DNA of 64,000 nucleotides from Pseudonocardiales bacterium (GCA_023252195.1 JAHEXI010000011.1:49382-113381), one strand, 5' to 3'; shown: positions 45,080 to 54,835, numbered from the stretch's first letter. Made by a program: numbers and translations. The notes: a model not told the origin generated them from the letters alone.

Positions 45080-46981
45080 CAGCTGGCGGCCACTGGGTCC
45101 GACCTGGATATCGGTGCCCAGCGACGGGCAGACCCCACAGTCGAAGCACGGAGTCCACCGGCAGTCGTCCTGCTCACGGCCCGACAGCGCATCCTGCCAG
45201 TCGTCCCAGAGCCAATCTCGGTCCAAGCCGGAATCTAAGTGGTCCCAGGGCAGAATCTCCTCGAAACCGCGCTCGCGGGTGGTGAACCACTCCAGCGACA
45301 CTCCCAGCGGTGTTAGCTCAGCTGCACACGCCGCGACCCACCGGTCGTAGCGGAAGTGTTCGCTCCAGCCGTCGAACCGGCCGCCGTCACGCCATACTCG
45401 CTCGATCACCCGGCCGACCCGCCGGTCGCCGCGGGACAGCAGCCCCTCGATCAGGGATGGTTTGCCGTCGTGATAGCGCATACCCACGTTGCGGCCGATC
45501 TTGCGGTCCGAGTTGATTTCGGTTCGCAGTTTTCGTAACCGCTGGTCAACGATGTCGGGATGCTCCTGTGCCGCCCACTGAAACGGTGTGTGCGGCTTGG
45601 GTACAAAGGCGCCGATTGAGATCGTGCACCGGATGTCCTTGCTGCTACTGGCCTCCCGGCCGGCCCGGATCACCCGATGCGCCATGTGGGCGATCTCCAG
45701 CACGTCATCATCGGTCTCGGTGGGTAGCCCGCACATGAAGTACAGCTTCACCTGCCGCCAGCCCGCGCCGAACGCGGTGCAGACGGTGCGGATGAGGTCC
45801 TCCTCGGACACCATCTTGTTGATCACTCGGCGGATCCGTTCGGAGCCGCCCTCGGGGGCGAACGTCAAGCCGGAGCGACGACCGTTGCGGGAGATCTCGT
45901 TGGCGAGGTCGATGTTGAAGGCGTCCACCCGGGTCGACGGCAGGCTCAAACCGGTTCCGGTGCCCTCGTACTGGTCGGCCAGCCCCTTGGTGATCTCTCG
46001 GATCTCCGAGTGGTCCGCACTGGACAGCGACAGCAGGCCGACCTCGTCGAACCCGCTGGCCGCCAGACCACGCTCGACCATCTCGCCGATACCTTGGATC
46101 GACCGCTCCCGGACCGGACGGGTGATCATCCCGGCCTGGCAGAACCGGCACCCGCGGGTGCAGCCGCGGAAGATCTCCACGCTCATCCGCTCGTGCACAC
46201 TCTCCGCGATCGGCACCAGCGGCTGCTTCGGGTAGGGCCACTCGTCGAGGTCCATAGTGGTGCGTTTGGCCACCCGCCGTTGGGCCCGTGCGGCGTTGGG
46301 GACGACCTCGGCGATCCGCCCGTCGGGAAGGTAACTGACGTCATAACAACCCGGCAGGTAGACGCCGTCGATCGTAGACAGCCGCCCGAGCAGTTCCGGC
46401 CGCCCTCCGGGGCCCCCGGTAGCCTTCCAGTCCCGCACGACCGCGGTAATCTCCAGGACCGCTTCCTCGCCGTCTCCTACCACGGCGGCATCGATGAAGT
46501 CGGCGATCGGCTCTGGATTGAATGCGGCGTGGCCTCCAGCGATGACGACGGGATGATCGTCGGTGCGCTGCTTCGCGTGCAGCGGAATGCCCGCGAGGTC
46601 CAGCGCGGTGAGCAGGTTGGTGTAGCCGAGTTCGGTGGCGAAGGACACTCCGAGCAGGTCGAAGTTCCCCACGGCACGATGCGAGTCCACGGTGAACTGC
46701 GGGACGCCGTACTCGCGCATCAGCGCCTCGAGATCCGGCCAGACCGCGTAGGTCCGCTCAGCGAGCACGTCGGACTGCTCGTTGAGCACCTCGTAGAGGA
46801 TCATGATCCCCTGGTTGGGCAGTCCGACCTCGTAGGCGTCGGGGTACATCAACGCCCAGCGCACCGTCGTGGTGTCCCAGTCTTTCACCGTGGCGTTGAG
46901 CTCGCCTCCGACATACTGCACCGGCTTGGAGACCCGCAGCAACAGCGGCTCAAGCTGCTCGAATACCGACGTACCTGCCAT
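45041..46981 (-). CDS. TIGR03960 family B12-binding radical SAM protein
   Basis: 646 residues from ATG 46981; GTG starts at 46990 and 47014 are possible, but the last overlaps ndk. An N-terminal B12-binding-like domain (YPDAYEVGLPNQGIMILYEVL) leads to the radical SAM cluster motif EIFRGCTRGCRFCQAGMITR near 248, then FAPEGGSERIRRVINK. The C-terminal Cys motif CFDCGVCPSL probably binds metal. Probably works with the DUF2344 protein at 42588-43415 in RNA modification, but the reaction is unproven. Confidence 0.9.
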   Translation of the reverse strand: MAGTSVFEQLEPLLLRVSKPVQYVGGELNATVKDWDTTTVRWALMYPDAYEVGLPNQGIMILYEVLNEQSDVLAERTYAVWPDLEALMREYGVPQFTVDSHRAVGNFDLLGVSFATELGYTNLLTALDLAGIPLHAKQRTDDHPVVIAGGHAAFNPEPIADFIDAAVVGDGEEAVLEITAVVRDWKATGGPGGRPELLGRLSTIDGVYLPGCYDVSYLPDGRIAEVVPNAARAQRRVAKRTTMDLDEWPYPKQPLVPIAESVHERMSVEIFRGCTRGCRFCQAGMITRPVRERSIQGIGEMVERGLAASGFDEVGLLSLSSADHSEIREITKGLADQYEGTGTGLSLPSTRVDAFNIDLANEISRNGRRSGLTFAPEGGSERIRRVINKMVSEEDLIRTVCTAFGAGWRQVKLYFMCGLPTETDDDVLEIAHMAHRVIRAGREASSSKDIRCTISIGAFVPKPHTPFQWAAQEHPDIVDQRLRKLRTEINSDRKIGRNVGMRYHDGKPSLIEGLLSRGDRRVGRVIERVWRDGGRFDGWSEHFRYDRWVAACAAELTPLGVSLEWFTTRERGFEEILPWDHLDSGLDRDWLWDDWQDALSGREQDDCRWTPCFDCGVCPSLGTDIQVGPSGRQLLPLRPVAADNSR

Positions 46982-46995
46982 AGCGTTCACCGACG

Positions 46996-47406
46996 CTACA
47001 GCTCCGGGAACCACAGCGCGATCTCGCGCTTGGCGGAGTCGACCGAGTCCGAGCCGTGTACCAGATTTGACTGGGTCTCCAGCGCCAGATCACCGCGGAT
47101 CGAGCCTGGGACGGCCTTGTCCACCGGATCGGTGCCACCGGCCAGCTGCCGGAACGCCGCCACCGCCCGTTCGCCCTCCACCACGGCGGACACCACCGGC
47201 GCGGAGGTGATGAACTCCAGCAACGAGCCGAAGAATGGCCGGTCCACGTGTTCGGCGTAGTGCTGCTTCGCAAGCTCGTACGGGACCATACGCAATTCCA
47301 ACGCGGCCAGCGTCAGACCCTTGCGCTCGATCCTGCCGATCACTTCACCGACCAGGCCGCGGCCGACGCCGTCGGGCTTGATCAGGACCAGGGTGCGCTC
47401 ACTCAC
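46996..47406 (-). CDS. ndk: Nucleoside diphosphate kinase
   Basis: 136 residues from GTG 47406. Transfers the gamma-phosphate from ATP to NDPs through a phosphohistidine. [21 protein letters not shown] at residue 4 and the catalytic His in [20 protein letters not shown] near 115 are intact. Standard length. In mycobacteria it lies next to the DUF4233 gene; here a vapBC pair is inserted between them. Confidence 0.97.
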   Translation of the reverse strand: MSERTLVLIKPDGVGRGLVGEVIGRIERKGLTLAALELRMVPYELAKQHYAEHVDRPFFGSLLEFITSAPVVSAVVEGERAVAAFRQLAGGTDPVDKAVPGSIRGDLALETQSNLVHGSDSVDSAKREIALWFPEL

Positions 47407-47453
47407 AACAGCTCATTCTCCTCAGCAATAAACGGTGACGGGAAGCAGGCAGC

Positions 47454-47882
47454 CTAGCGACCTGTCACCGGAGCGATGATCTCGATGGTAGGAAAGTATG
47501 TGCGGTACCTGCTGGGATCTCTGGTGAGCAGTCGCATCCCGAGCACTGCGGCATGCGCTCCGATGAAGAAATCCGGCAGCGTCCTAGCCCGAGTACCACC
47601 GCGTCGCCGGTACTCGACCTGACACCGGCCGGCGAGGAACGCCGCAGGCCACGGCACCTCAGCTCGCATGAATGCCGGGCCGACCAGCACCGCGTCAGCT
47701 TCTTCCACGGTGGCGTAGGTCGCCGACACCTCCGCGTAAATGATCGAGTTGATTACCACCGGGCCTTCATCGGCCACCCGGGCTAGAGCCTGCCCTGACC
47801 AGGATGACCAGACAGGATCGGTCCGGATGATGTCGAGCAGCACGGTCGAATCGACAAGGGTGGCGACTTCAGTCGTCGTCAC
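47454..47882 (-). CDS. vapC: VapC-type PIN-domain toxin
   Basis: 142 residues from GTG 47882, overlapping the antitoxin gene by 14 nt. PIN fold RNase with four acidic metal ligands visible: Asp in TLVDSTVLLDI, Glu in SIIYAEVSATY, Asp in TLPDFFIGAHA and Asp in LLTRDPSRYRTYFP. It would cleave tRNA or rRNA when not held by VapB. It sits with its antitoxin between ndk and DUF4233, breaking backbone synteny. Confidence 0.9.
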   Translation of the reverse strand: MTTTEVATLVDSTVLLDIIRTDPVWSSWSGQALARVADEGPVVINSIIYAEVSATYATVEEADAVLVGPAFMRAEVPWPAAFLAGRCQVEYRRRGGTRARTLPDFFIGAHAAVLGMRLLTRDPSRYRTYFPTIEIIAPVTGR

Positions 47883-48105
47883 GCAACAACGCCATGAGCT
47901 CGTCGGTACTCATGTCGAGGTGAGCGGTGGCCGTGCCACGTAACCGACTGACCAGGCGCTGACCGCGGGTTGGTGCGCCGGCGACGCGAACGATTCTGGC
48001 GCTCTCACCGTCGACCTGAACATCGACTTCATCACCGGGCTCGAGGCCCAGATCACGTCGCACCTGTTGAGGGATAGTGATTTGACCTTTACTGGTGATC
48101 CGCAC
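47869..48105 (-). CDS. vapB: VapB-type antitoxin (AbrB/MazE fold)
   Basis: 78 residues from GTG 48105. The N-terminal RITSKGQITIPQQVRRDLGL and EPGDEVDVQVDG form the swapped-hairpin AbrB DNA-binding domain; the C-terminal LDMSTDELMALLRDDD would wrap the toxin. It precedes vapC as is usual, and AbrB-type antitoxins generally repress their own promoter. Confidence 0.9.
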   Translation of the reverse strand: MRITSKGQITIPQQVRRDLGLEPGDEVDVQVDGESARIVRVAGAPTRGQRLVSRLRGTATAHLDMSTDELMALLRDDD

Positions 48106-48133
48106 ATGGTAAGAGTACTACTAGTTCTTACTT

Positions 48134-48496
48134 CTACTTGCGGGTAGTGGCTCTGCGCTGCACGGCCCAGCGCACGTACAGCAGGAAGCCCCAGACCAGC
48201 AAGAACAGTAAGCCGAGAGCGCCCAAAGCAGGGCTGGCGAACCAACCGACAACCATCGCGACCTGCAACGCCAAGGCCAATCCCAACCCCCACGAGCGAC
48301 GCTGCACGAAGACCGCGACGACCATCGCCAGCGCTAGGGCAGCGGTATACCAGCCGGCCGGTGCACCAAAGCCGGCACCGATCCGGTTGACGACGAGCAG
48401 GGCGAGCCCGACGACGATCGCCTCCATCACCAGGGTCCCCGCGAAGATGCCGCGGAGTCCGCGCAGCGGATCTGGTTGGACCGGCTGGTCGCTCAC
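48134..48496 (-). CDS. DUF4233 membrane protein
   Basis: 120 residues, overlapping the folC stop by 4 nt. Four hydrophobic helices (about 20-38, 46-64, 70-90, 92-108). DPLRGLRGIFAGTLVMEAIVV at the N-terminus is the DUF4233 signature; the family follows folC in most actinobacteria. Function unknown. Confidence 0.88.
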   Translation of the reverse strand: MSDQPVQPDPLRGLRGIFAGTLVMEAIVVGLALLVVNRIGAGFGAPAGWYTAALALAMVVAVFVQRRSWGLGLALALQVAMVVGWFASPALGALGLLFLLVWGFLLYVRWAVQRRATTRK

Positions 48497-49890
48497 TGCG
48501 GTTCTCGACCGAACAGGGTGCGTACCTCACCGACCATCGCCACCGACCCGGTGATCACGACGCCAGCACCGGAGATGCGGTCGGGATCCGTAGCTCCTTC
48601 AGTGGCTGAGGCGATCGCCGCGTCAATCGCGTCCGGCAACCGGCGGTGCACCCGCACCCGGGATTCGCCAAAGACGTCCCGAGCCACCTCGGCGAGGTCG
48701 TTGATGTCCATCGCGCGAGCGGAGCTACTGACGGTCACCACGACTTCGCCGATCACCGGTTCCAGCTCCGCGAGGATGCCACGGGCGTCCTTGTCGCGCA
48801 TCACCCCGACGACAGCCACCAGCCTGCGGAAGCTGAAATCCTCCTGCAGCGCAGCCGCCAGCGCATGCGCCCCATGCGGATTGTGAGCGGCGTCGATGAA
48901 GACTGAGGGCGCCGTGCGGACCCGCTCCAGTCGGCCGGGACCGGTCACCGTGGCGAATGCGTCGCGCACCGCGTCGATGTCCAGCGACGAGTTCGCGCCC
49001 GCACCGAAGAACACCTCGGCAGCGGCCAGCGCGAGCGCGGCGTTGCGGGATTGGTGCGCGCCGTGCAGTGGAAGAAAGACCTGGTCGTAGACCCCCCCGA
49101 GACCCTGCAGCTTCAGCTGCTGACCGCCGACGGCGATGTCGCGCTGCAGCACGCCGAATTCCATGCCCTCCCGTGCCACCGTCGCGTCAACCCCGACGCT
49201 GCGGGCCGCGAGCACCCGAGCCACCTCGGGCGGCTGCTGTGCCAGCACCGCCACCGACCCGGGCGTGATGATCCCGGCTTTCTCCGCGGCGATACCCTCG
49301 ATGTCGCTGCCCAGATAGTTGACGTGATCCACGGCGACCGGAGTGATCACCGCCACCATCGCGTCGGCGACGTTGGTGGCATCCCAGCTTCCGCCGAGAC
49401 CGACCTCCACAACGGCGGCGTCCACCGGGGTGTCGGCGAAGGTCGCGAATGCCATCGCGGTCAGCACCTCGAACTTGCTCATCGGGACCGACGATCCGGC
49501 GTCGACCAGTGCGATGTAGGGCTCGATATCGTGATAGGCCTCGACGTAGCGCTCCGGGCTGATCGGCGTCCCATCCACACTGATCCGCTCAGTGACCAGC
49601 TGAAGATGCGGGCTGGTGTAGCGACCTACCCGGAGCCCCATGCCGGATAACAGCGCATCCAACATCCTGGCCACCGACGTCTTGCCGTTCGTGCCCGCGA
49701 TGTGCAGCACTGGGTAACAGCGCTGCGGCGAGCCGAGGAGATCGACTAGCGCAGCGATCCGAACCAGCGAAGGTTCGATCCGGCTCTCCGGCCAACGACG
49801 GTCCAGGCCGGTCTCGACCTCCCGGAGGGCGGCCAACGCGGCGTCCCCGTGATGTACCGACTGTTGAGTCATTGCCAAATCACGCGGCAC
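48493..49890 (-). CDS. folC: Folylpolyglutamate synthase/dihydrofolate synthase
   Basis: 465 residues from GTG 49890, which has AGGGGA about 7 nt upstream; ATG 49872 is an alternative. Adds glutamates to folates. The P-loop VLHIAGTNGKTSVARML near 61, RYTSPHLQLVTERI near 89, and a central DAAVVEVGLGGSWDATN near 157 define a Mur-ligase-like enzyme; the C-terminal domain contains FIDAAHNPHGAHAL. The 23-nt gap to clpX is where valS usually lies. Confidence 0.95.
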   Translation of the reverse strand: MPRDLAMTQQSVHHGDAALAALREVETGLDRRWPESRIEPSLVRIAALVDLLGSPQRCYPVLHIAGTNGKTSVARMLDALLSGMGLRVGRYTSPHLQLVTERISVDGTPISPERYVEAYHDIEPYIALVDAGSSVPMSKFEVLTAMAFATFADTPVDAAVVEVGLGGSWDATNVADAMVAVITPVAVDHVNYLGSDIEGIAAEKAGIITPGSVAVLAQQPPEVARVLAARSVGVDATVAREGMEFGVLQRDIAVGGQQLKLQGLGGVYDQVFLPLHGAHQSRNAALALAAAEVFFGAGANSSLDIDAVRDAFATVTGPGRLERVRTAPSVFIDAAHNPHGAHALAAALQEDFSFRRLVAVVGVMRDKDARGILAELEPVIGEVVVTVSSSARAMDINDLAEVARDVFGESRVRVHRRLPDAIDAAIASATEGATDPDRISGAGVVITGSVAMVGEVRTLFGREPQ

Positions 49891-49913
49891 GAAGGCGTCC
49901 CCTACTCAGGCGC

Positions 49914-51185
49914 TCAGGCCGACTTCTCGCGACGTTCACGCCGAGTGGGTTGCCGCGTCACGATTGTCGGGTTCACATTCTCCCGCACCGTCTGCTCCGT
50001 GATGACCACCTTCGCCACATCGGTGCGGCTGGGGATGTCATACATGACCGGCAGCAGCACTTCTTCCATGATGGCGCGCAGCCCACGGGCGCCAGTGCCG
50101 CGGAGGATGGCCTGATCGGCGATCGCCTCCAACGCGGTGCCGGTGAACTCCAGTTCCACGCCGTCCATCTCGAAGAGCTTGCAGTACTGCTTCGACAAAG
50201 CATTGCGAGGATCGGTGAGGATCTGCACTAGCGAGCACTTGTCGAGATTCGTCACGCTGGCGATCACTGGAAGCCGACCGATGAATTCCGGGATCAAGCC
50301 AAACTTGATCAGATCTTCGGGCATGACCTGAGCGAATACGTCGGAAGTGTCGATGTCAGCCTTCGACCGAAGCTCCGCGCCGAAGCCGAGTCCCCGCTTG
50401 CCGATTCGATCATCGATGATCTTGTCTAGACCGGCGAACGCACCGGCGACGATGAACAGCACGTTCGTCGTATCGATCTGGATGAACTCCTGGTGCGGGT
50501 GCTTGCGGCCGCCCTGTGGCGGAACGCTGGCGGTGGTGCCTTCCAAGATCTTCAGCAAAGCCTGCTGGACGCCCTCTCCGGAGACGTCCCTGGTGATCGA
50601 AGGGTTCTCCGACTTGCGAGCGATCTTGTCGACCTCATCGATGTAGATGATGCCGGTCTCGGCTCGCTTGACGTCGTAGTCCGCGGCCTGGATGAGCTTC
50701 AGGAGGATGTTCTCCACATCCTCGCCGACATAACCGGCCTCGGTGAGCGCGGTGGCGTCAGCGATGGCGAAAGGCACATTGAGCAGCTTCGCCAAGGTCT
50801 GGGCCAGGTAGGTCTTTCCGCACCCGGTAGGACCGAGCATCAGGATGTTCGACTTGGCCAGTTCGATCTCGTCGTCGCGGCCCTTTTCGCCGGCCTGGAT
50901 ACGTTTGTAATGGTTGTAAACAGCAACTGACAACGTGCGCTTGGCGTCGTCTTGGCCGACGACGTACGCCTTAAGGAAGTCGTGGATCTCGCTGGGCTTG
51001 GGCAGCTCGTCGAGCTTGACGTCGCCCGCGTCAACGAGTTCCTCCTCGATGATCTCATTACACAGATCGATGCACTCGTCGCAGATATACACGCCGGGTC
51101 CAGCGATGAGCTTTTTGACCTGCTTCTGACTCTTCCCGCAGAAGGAACACTTCAACAGGTCGCCGCCGTCACCGATCCGTGCCAT
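49914..51185 (-). CDS. clpX: ATP-dependent Clp protease ATP-binding subunit ClpX
   Basis: 423 residues from ATG 51185. AAA+ unfoldase feeding ClpP1P2. The N-terminal zinc-binding domain ([24 protein letters not shown]) precedes Walker [19 protein letters not shown] near 120, Walker [14 protein letters not shown] near 185 and sensor motifs; [19 protein letters not shown] is typical. The pore loop GYVGEDVE is intact. Lies downstream of clpP2 in the clpP1-clpP2-clpX order. Confidence 0.97.
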   Translation of the reverse strand: MARIGDGGDLLKCSFCGKSQKQVKKLIAGPGVYICDECIDLCNEIIEEELVDAGDVKLDELPKPSEIHDFLKAYVVGQDDAKRTLSVAVYNHYKRIQAGEKGRDDEIELAKSNILMLGPTGCGKTYLAQTLAKLLNVPFAIADATALTEAGYVGEDVENILLKLIQAADYDVKRAETGIIYIDEVDKIARKSENPSITRDVSGEGVQQALLKILEGTTASVPPQGGRKHPHQEFIQIDTTNVLFIVAGAFAGLDKIIDDRIGKRGLGFGAELRSKADIDTSDVFAQVMPEDLIKFGLIPEFIGRLPVIASVTNLDKCSLVQILTDPRNALSKQYCKLFEMDGVELEFTGTALEAIADQAILRGTGARGLRAIMEEVLLPVMYDIPSRTDVAKVVITEQTVRENVNPTIVTRQPTRRERREKSA

Positions 51186-51350
51186 GGGCGCTGGCCTCTC
51201 GTCCTTCCCGGCGCGTGATGTGCAGCGCGCCTGGCTGCGTGTGTGCTTGACGGTACCCGTCCGACCCCACCGTGCGGGAGGATCAGCCTTCCTGACATTG
51301 GCCGGCGGACACGACTGCGCTGCTCGCTCGGCGTGTCGCGCTACACAGGG

Positions 51351-52037
51351 TCAGGTCCTGACCGCGGAGAGCTTCCGGATCTGGGTGATATCGTCAATGA
51401 TCCCGTACGCCTTGGCCTCCGGAGAGGTCAAGATCTTGTCCCGGTCGATATCGGCGCGGATACGCTCTTCGGTCTGCCCGGTGTGGTGGGCCAGGGTGGC
51501 CTCCAGCAGGCGGCGCATCCGCTGGATCTCGGCAGCCTGAATCTCCAGATCCGACACCTGGCCGAACACGCCCTCGGTGGCTGGCTGGTGGATAAGGATC
51601 TGGGCATTAGGAACCGCCATCCGTTTACCCGGAGTCCCTGCGGCGAGCAGCACCGCGGCAGCTGAAGCGGCCTGGCCGAGGCAGACCGTATTGATTTCCG
51701 GTCGGATGTACTGCATCGTGTCGTAGATCGCAGTCATCGCGGTGAACGACCCGCCCGGTGAATTGATGTAAATCCAGATGTCGCGGTCCGGGTCGGCGGA
51801 CTCCAGCACCAGCAACTGCGCCATGGTGTCGTTGGCCGAGGTGTTGTTGATCTGTTCGCCGAGGAAGATGATGCGCTCCTCGAACAGCTTGTTATAAGGG
51901 TTGGATTCCTTGACCCCGTAGCTGGTGCGCTCGATGAACGAGGGCAGGACGTATCGCGACTGGGGCAGGTAATTTTCGGACATATGATTTTGGGGCATGC
52001 GATCGTGCGGCATAGCGCCTCCGGGCAGGTGATTCAT
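51351..52037 (-). CDS. clpP2: ATP-dependent Clp protease proteolytic subunit ClpP2
   Basis: 228 residues from ATG 52037, preceded by GAGGAG. The catalytic triad is visible: Ser in [15 protein letters not shown], His in ILIHQPA and Asp in [19 protein letters not shown] [10 protein letters not shown]. The N-terminus has a His/Met-rich leader ([19 protein letters not shown]) before [15 protein letters not shown], possibly a processed propeptide. With ClpP1 it forms the mixed tetradecamer typical of actinobacteria. Confidence 0.96.
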   Translation of the reverse strand: MNHLPGGAMPHDRMPQNHMSENYLPQSRYVLPSFIERTSYGVKESNPYNKLFEERIIFLGEQINNTSANDTMAQLLVLESADPDRDIWIYINSPGGSFTAMTAIYDTMQYIRPEINTVCLGQAASAAAVLLAAGTPGKRMAVPNAQILIHQPATEGVFGQVSDLEIQAAEIQRMRRLLEATLAHHTGQTEERIRADIDRDKILTSPEAKAYGIIDDITQIRKLSAVRT

Positions 52038-52054
52038 CGGGGCTCCTCGAAGCT

Positions 52055-52693
52055 CTACAGGCTCGCGTCGGGCAACGAGTTGGCGCGGGTCAGGACGTAG
52101 TCGACGAAGCCGTACTCGCGGGCCTCTTCCGCGGTGAACCACCGGTCCCGGTCAGAGTCGGTGATGATCCGTTCTACCGACTGACCGGTCTGCTCGGCGA
52201 TGAGCTCCGCCATCTCACGCTTGTGCTTGATCAGCATGTCCGCCTGGATCGCGATGTCCGCCGCGGTGCCGGACACGCCGGCTGACGGCTGGTGCATGAG
52301 GATCCGCGCATGCGGCAGGGCGTATCGCTTGCCGCGGGTGCCCGCGGACAACAGGAACTGCCCCATCGAGGCGGCCAAGCCCATCGCGTAGGTCGCCACG
52401 TCGGGTTCGATCAGGTGCATCGTGTCGTAGATGGCCATTCCTGCGGTGACCGAGCCGCCCGGCGAGTTGATGTAGAGCCTGATGTCCTGGTCGGGATCCT
52501 CCGCCGACAGCAGCAAGAGTTGAGCGCAGATCTGGTTGGCGATGTTCTCCTCAACCTGGGATCCGAGGACGATGATGCGCTCTCGGAGCAGCCGCTCATA
52601 CACCGAGTCCGTCAGGTTGAGGCCAGCCGTGGCGGCCCGCATCGTGGGGACGCCCGGCAGCGGCACGGCCGAAGCGATGTGGTCGGAGGTCAC
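52055..52693 (-). CDS. clpP1: ATP-dependent Clp protease proteolytic subunit ClpP1
   Basis: 212 residues from GTG 52693. Ser in [16 protein letters not shown], His in [10 protein letters not shown] and Asp in [12 protein letters not shown] complete the triad. [21 protein letters not shown] is the conserved N-terminal domain. clpP2 starts 17 nt downstream, so the two are cotranscribed. A ClgR-like site lies upstream at 52830-52845. Confidence 0.97.
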   Translation of the reverse strand: MTSDHIASAVPLPGVPTMRAATAGLNLTDSVYERLLRERIIVLGSQVEENIANQICAQLLLLSAEDPDQDIRLYINSPGGSVTAGMAIYDTMHLIEPDVATYAMGLAASMGQFLLSAGTRGKRYALPHARILMHQPSAGVSGTAADIAIQADMLIKHKREMAELIAEQTGQSVERIITDSDRDRWFTAEEAREYGFVDYVLTRANSLPDASL

Positions 52694-52829
52694 GTGTGCC
52701 TGCCTTCTGTCATCAAGGCCACCTGCGGATGGGTGAGGGTCCGGCTGGGAGATCTATCCGAACTCCGACGCGGTGGACACTGCCGACCCTAACGAAGGAG
52801 AGCACCGACTACTTCCTAACGCGCCCACA

Positions 52830-52845
52830 GTTCGCTCAGAGCGTT
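52830..52845. promoter_or_regulatory. Candidate ClgR operator upstream of clpP1P2
   Basis: GTTCGCTCAGAGCGTT fits the actinobacterial ClgR box (CGC-N5-GCG with flanking A/T). It is in the 171-nt gap between tig and clpP1, about 140 nt before the clpP1 start. ClgR activates clpP1P2 in corynebacteria, streptomycetes and mycobacteria. Single site, not tested against background frequency. Confidence 0.5.
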
Positions 52846-52864
52846 ACGTCATCGGCAGCCTGGA

Positions 52865-54214
52865 TCACCGGGCGGCCACCGCGTGCCCCGGCGTCGTCGA
52901 GTCGATCAGCGATTCGATGTCGACCGGATTTCCGCTGGCATCAGTGATGGTGGCCTGGCTCAGCACAGCGGCCAGCGCCTTGCCGCGGCGGACGTCAGCG
53001 TAGACAGTGCCCAACTCGCCAGCTTCTTGAAGCTGCAGGGCGTAGTCGTTGGGGCTGACGCCCTTGCGCTGCGCCTGGAACATGATGCGTTCACTGAGGT
53101 CATTGTCGGTGACCGAGACATCTTCGGTATCGGCGATCGCGTCGAGCAGGAGTTGCGCCTTGACCGTCTCCTCCGCCGAGTTGCGCAGGTCGGTGTTGAA
53201 CTGCTCGGCGGTATGGCCCTGTTGCTCCAGCCACTGGCCGAGACGCGCCTCATTGTGTTCGAAGGCGTGCAGGGCTTCGTGCTTACGCGACTCGAACTCA
53301 GAGTCGACGATCGCCGCCGGCAAGGGCACCTCGGTGGTGTCAAGCAAAATCTCGAGGATCTTGTCTCTGGCTTGGGCGCCCTGCTGCATCGCTTTGACCC
53401 GGCCAAGCCGCGTGCGAAGGTCAGCGCGCAGCTCGTCGATGGTGTCGAATTCGCTAGCGAGCTGGGCGAACTCGTCGTCGGCCGCGGGCAACTCTCGCTC
53501 TTTCACCGCTTGGACCTTCGCCGTGATCTCCGCCTCGCGCCCGGCATGCTCTCCGGCGGCCAATACGGCGGTAACCGTTCGCTCGTCGCCCTGCGAGGCG
53601 CCGACCAGCGCGTCGTCGATACCCTCCATGAGCTGGCCGGAGCCAATCTCGTAGGAAAGATCGGTGGTCGCCAAGTCCGCGACCTCCGCGCCGTCGACGG
53701 TCGCCGAGAGGTCCAGTGAGACGAAGTCGCCCTGCTGCACGGGACGCTCGACGGAAGTGAGAGTGCCGAAGCGGGAACGGAGCCCGTCTAGCTGCTCGTC
53801 GACCTCCGCATCGGTCACCGCGACGTCGTCGACGGACACCGCGAGCTCGTTGAACACCGGCATCTCGATCTTCGGTCGGACGTCGACCTCAGCGGTGAAC
53901 GCGACGTGGTCCCCATCCTCGACCTTGGTGACCTCGATCTCCGGACGGCCCAGTGGGTGAACCTCGCCCGCCTGGACAATCTCGGCGTACTTCGCCGACA
54001 CCATCGCGCTGACCACCTCTTCGAGCACCACGCCGCGACCAAGCCGCTGCTCCAAGATCCGGGCAGGGGCCTTGCCCGGCCGGAATCCCGGGATGTTGAC
54101 CTGATGGGCGATCTTTCGGTAAGCGCGATCGAAGTCTGGCTTCAGCTCGTCGAACGGCACCTCGACGTTGATTTTCACCCGCGTCGGGCTGAGTTGTTCG
54201 ACGGTGCTCTTCAC
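52865..54214 (-). CDS. tig: Trigger factor
   Basis: 449 residues from GTG 54214, with AAGGAG upstream; the frame is open to 54379 but homology begins at VKSTVEQLSPTRVKINVEVPF. Ribosome-bound chaperone and prolyl isomerase. The ribosome-binding loop IPGFRPGKAPARILEQR is near 43, the FKBP-like domain spans about 155-245 (GDFVSLDLSATVDG), and the C-terminal arm domain follows. First gene of the tig-clpP1-clpP2-clpX cluster. Confidence 0.96.
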   Translation of the reverse strand: MKSTVEQLSPTRVKINVEVPFDELKPDFDRAYRKIAHQVNIPGFRPGKAPARILEQRLGRGVVLEEVVSAMVSAKYAEIVQAGEVHPLGRPEIEVTKVEDGDHVAFTAEVDVRPKIEMPVFNELAVSVDDVAVTDAEVDEQLDGLRSRFGTLTSVERPVQQGDFVSLDLSATVDGAEVADLATTDLSYEIGSGQLMEGIDDALVGASQGDERTVTAVLAAGEHAGREAEITAKVQAVKERELPAADDEFAQLASEFDTIDELRADLRTRLGRVKAMQQGAQARDKILEILLDTTEVPLPAAIVDSEFESRKHEALHAFEHNEARLGQWLEQQGHTAEQFNTDLRNSAEETVKAQLLLDAIADTEDVSVTDNDLSERIMFQAQRKGVSPNDYALQLQEAGELGTVYADVRRGKALAAVLSQATITDASGNPVDIESLIDSTTPGHAVAAR

Positions 54215-54631
54215 GAAGTACTCCTTGGGGACAGATGGGAACGCGCCGGCACAGCCACCGCCGGGCAGCAAGTGGAACAAGTCTAGGCGAGTGCTCCGAT
54301 GCGCCCACTCCGGGCACCGCATCGGGTTACCCCAAGCCAGTGCGGAAGCTCGACCGCATGCCGGCGTCAGCGAGCGCAAAAGAAGTCCTTAAGCGACACG
54401 GTCGCACGATCAACTGTCACCAGCTTCACCTCAGCCGCGGACACCCTCGCGTTGCCACGGCCGGCTCGCCAAGGCCCAGCTGTGCTACCGGTTATCACTA
54501 CGCCCAGCGAAACGAGCGTGTCGTCCCCCCAGCCCACTCCGCTACCAGCCGAGACTAACGATCAAGTCATACTTGCCGCTGCCCTCACCGTGTCAGCAGA
54601 AGTGCAGAGGGTCCCCGTAGCTGCCTCTGAC
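54215..54631. other. Upstream region of tig; no supported gene
   Basis: 417 nt. It should hold the tig promoter near its left end. Overlapping short plus-strand frames have no ribosome site and no recognisable family. The right end is the 16-bp flank that matches the tRNA-Pro 3' end. Confidence 0.4.
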
Positions 54632-54647
54632 CTGGTGGGGGTGGCGG

Positions 54648-54695
54648 TGTCTGAGTTCAGGACATCGTTCACCCCTGTCGCGGGACATCGTTCAC
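54648..54695 (+). repeat. Left terminal inverted repeat, IS481-like
   Basis: 48 nt starting TGTCTGAG and ending GGGACATCGTTCAC, with an internal second GGACATCGTTCAC box at 54659-54671. Pairs with 58763-58810. Confidence 0.65.
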
Positions 54696-54699
54696 AGAT

Positions 54700-54835
54700 A
54701 AGGGGTGAGCGCTGGGCATGCCGCAGTCGGGCTGGTCTTCGTCCAGCGTTACCTCGCTGTGGGCGTCGCGGGTCTGGCCCCGCGGTCACGACGGCCGCTG
54801 GCTAGCCCGCAGCCGACAACAGTTTCTCCCCGTCG
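54700..54835 (+). pseudogene. N-terminal fragment of an IS481-type transposase
   Basis: The plus-strand frame just inside the left end reads LVFVQRYLAVGVAGLAPRSR followed by RPLASP, matching the helix-turn-helix exit segment of IS481/integrase-core transposases (R-Y-x-A-x-G-x-A-x-x-x-P-R-S-R-R-P). The catalytic DDE core is absent; the similarity is lost by about 54835. The start of the helix-turn-helix is also eroded. Confidence 0.55.
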
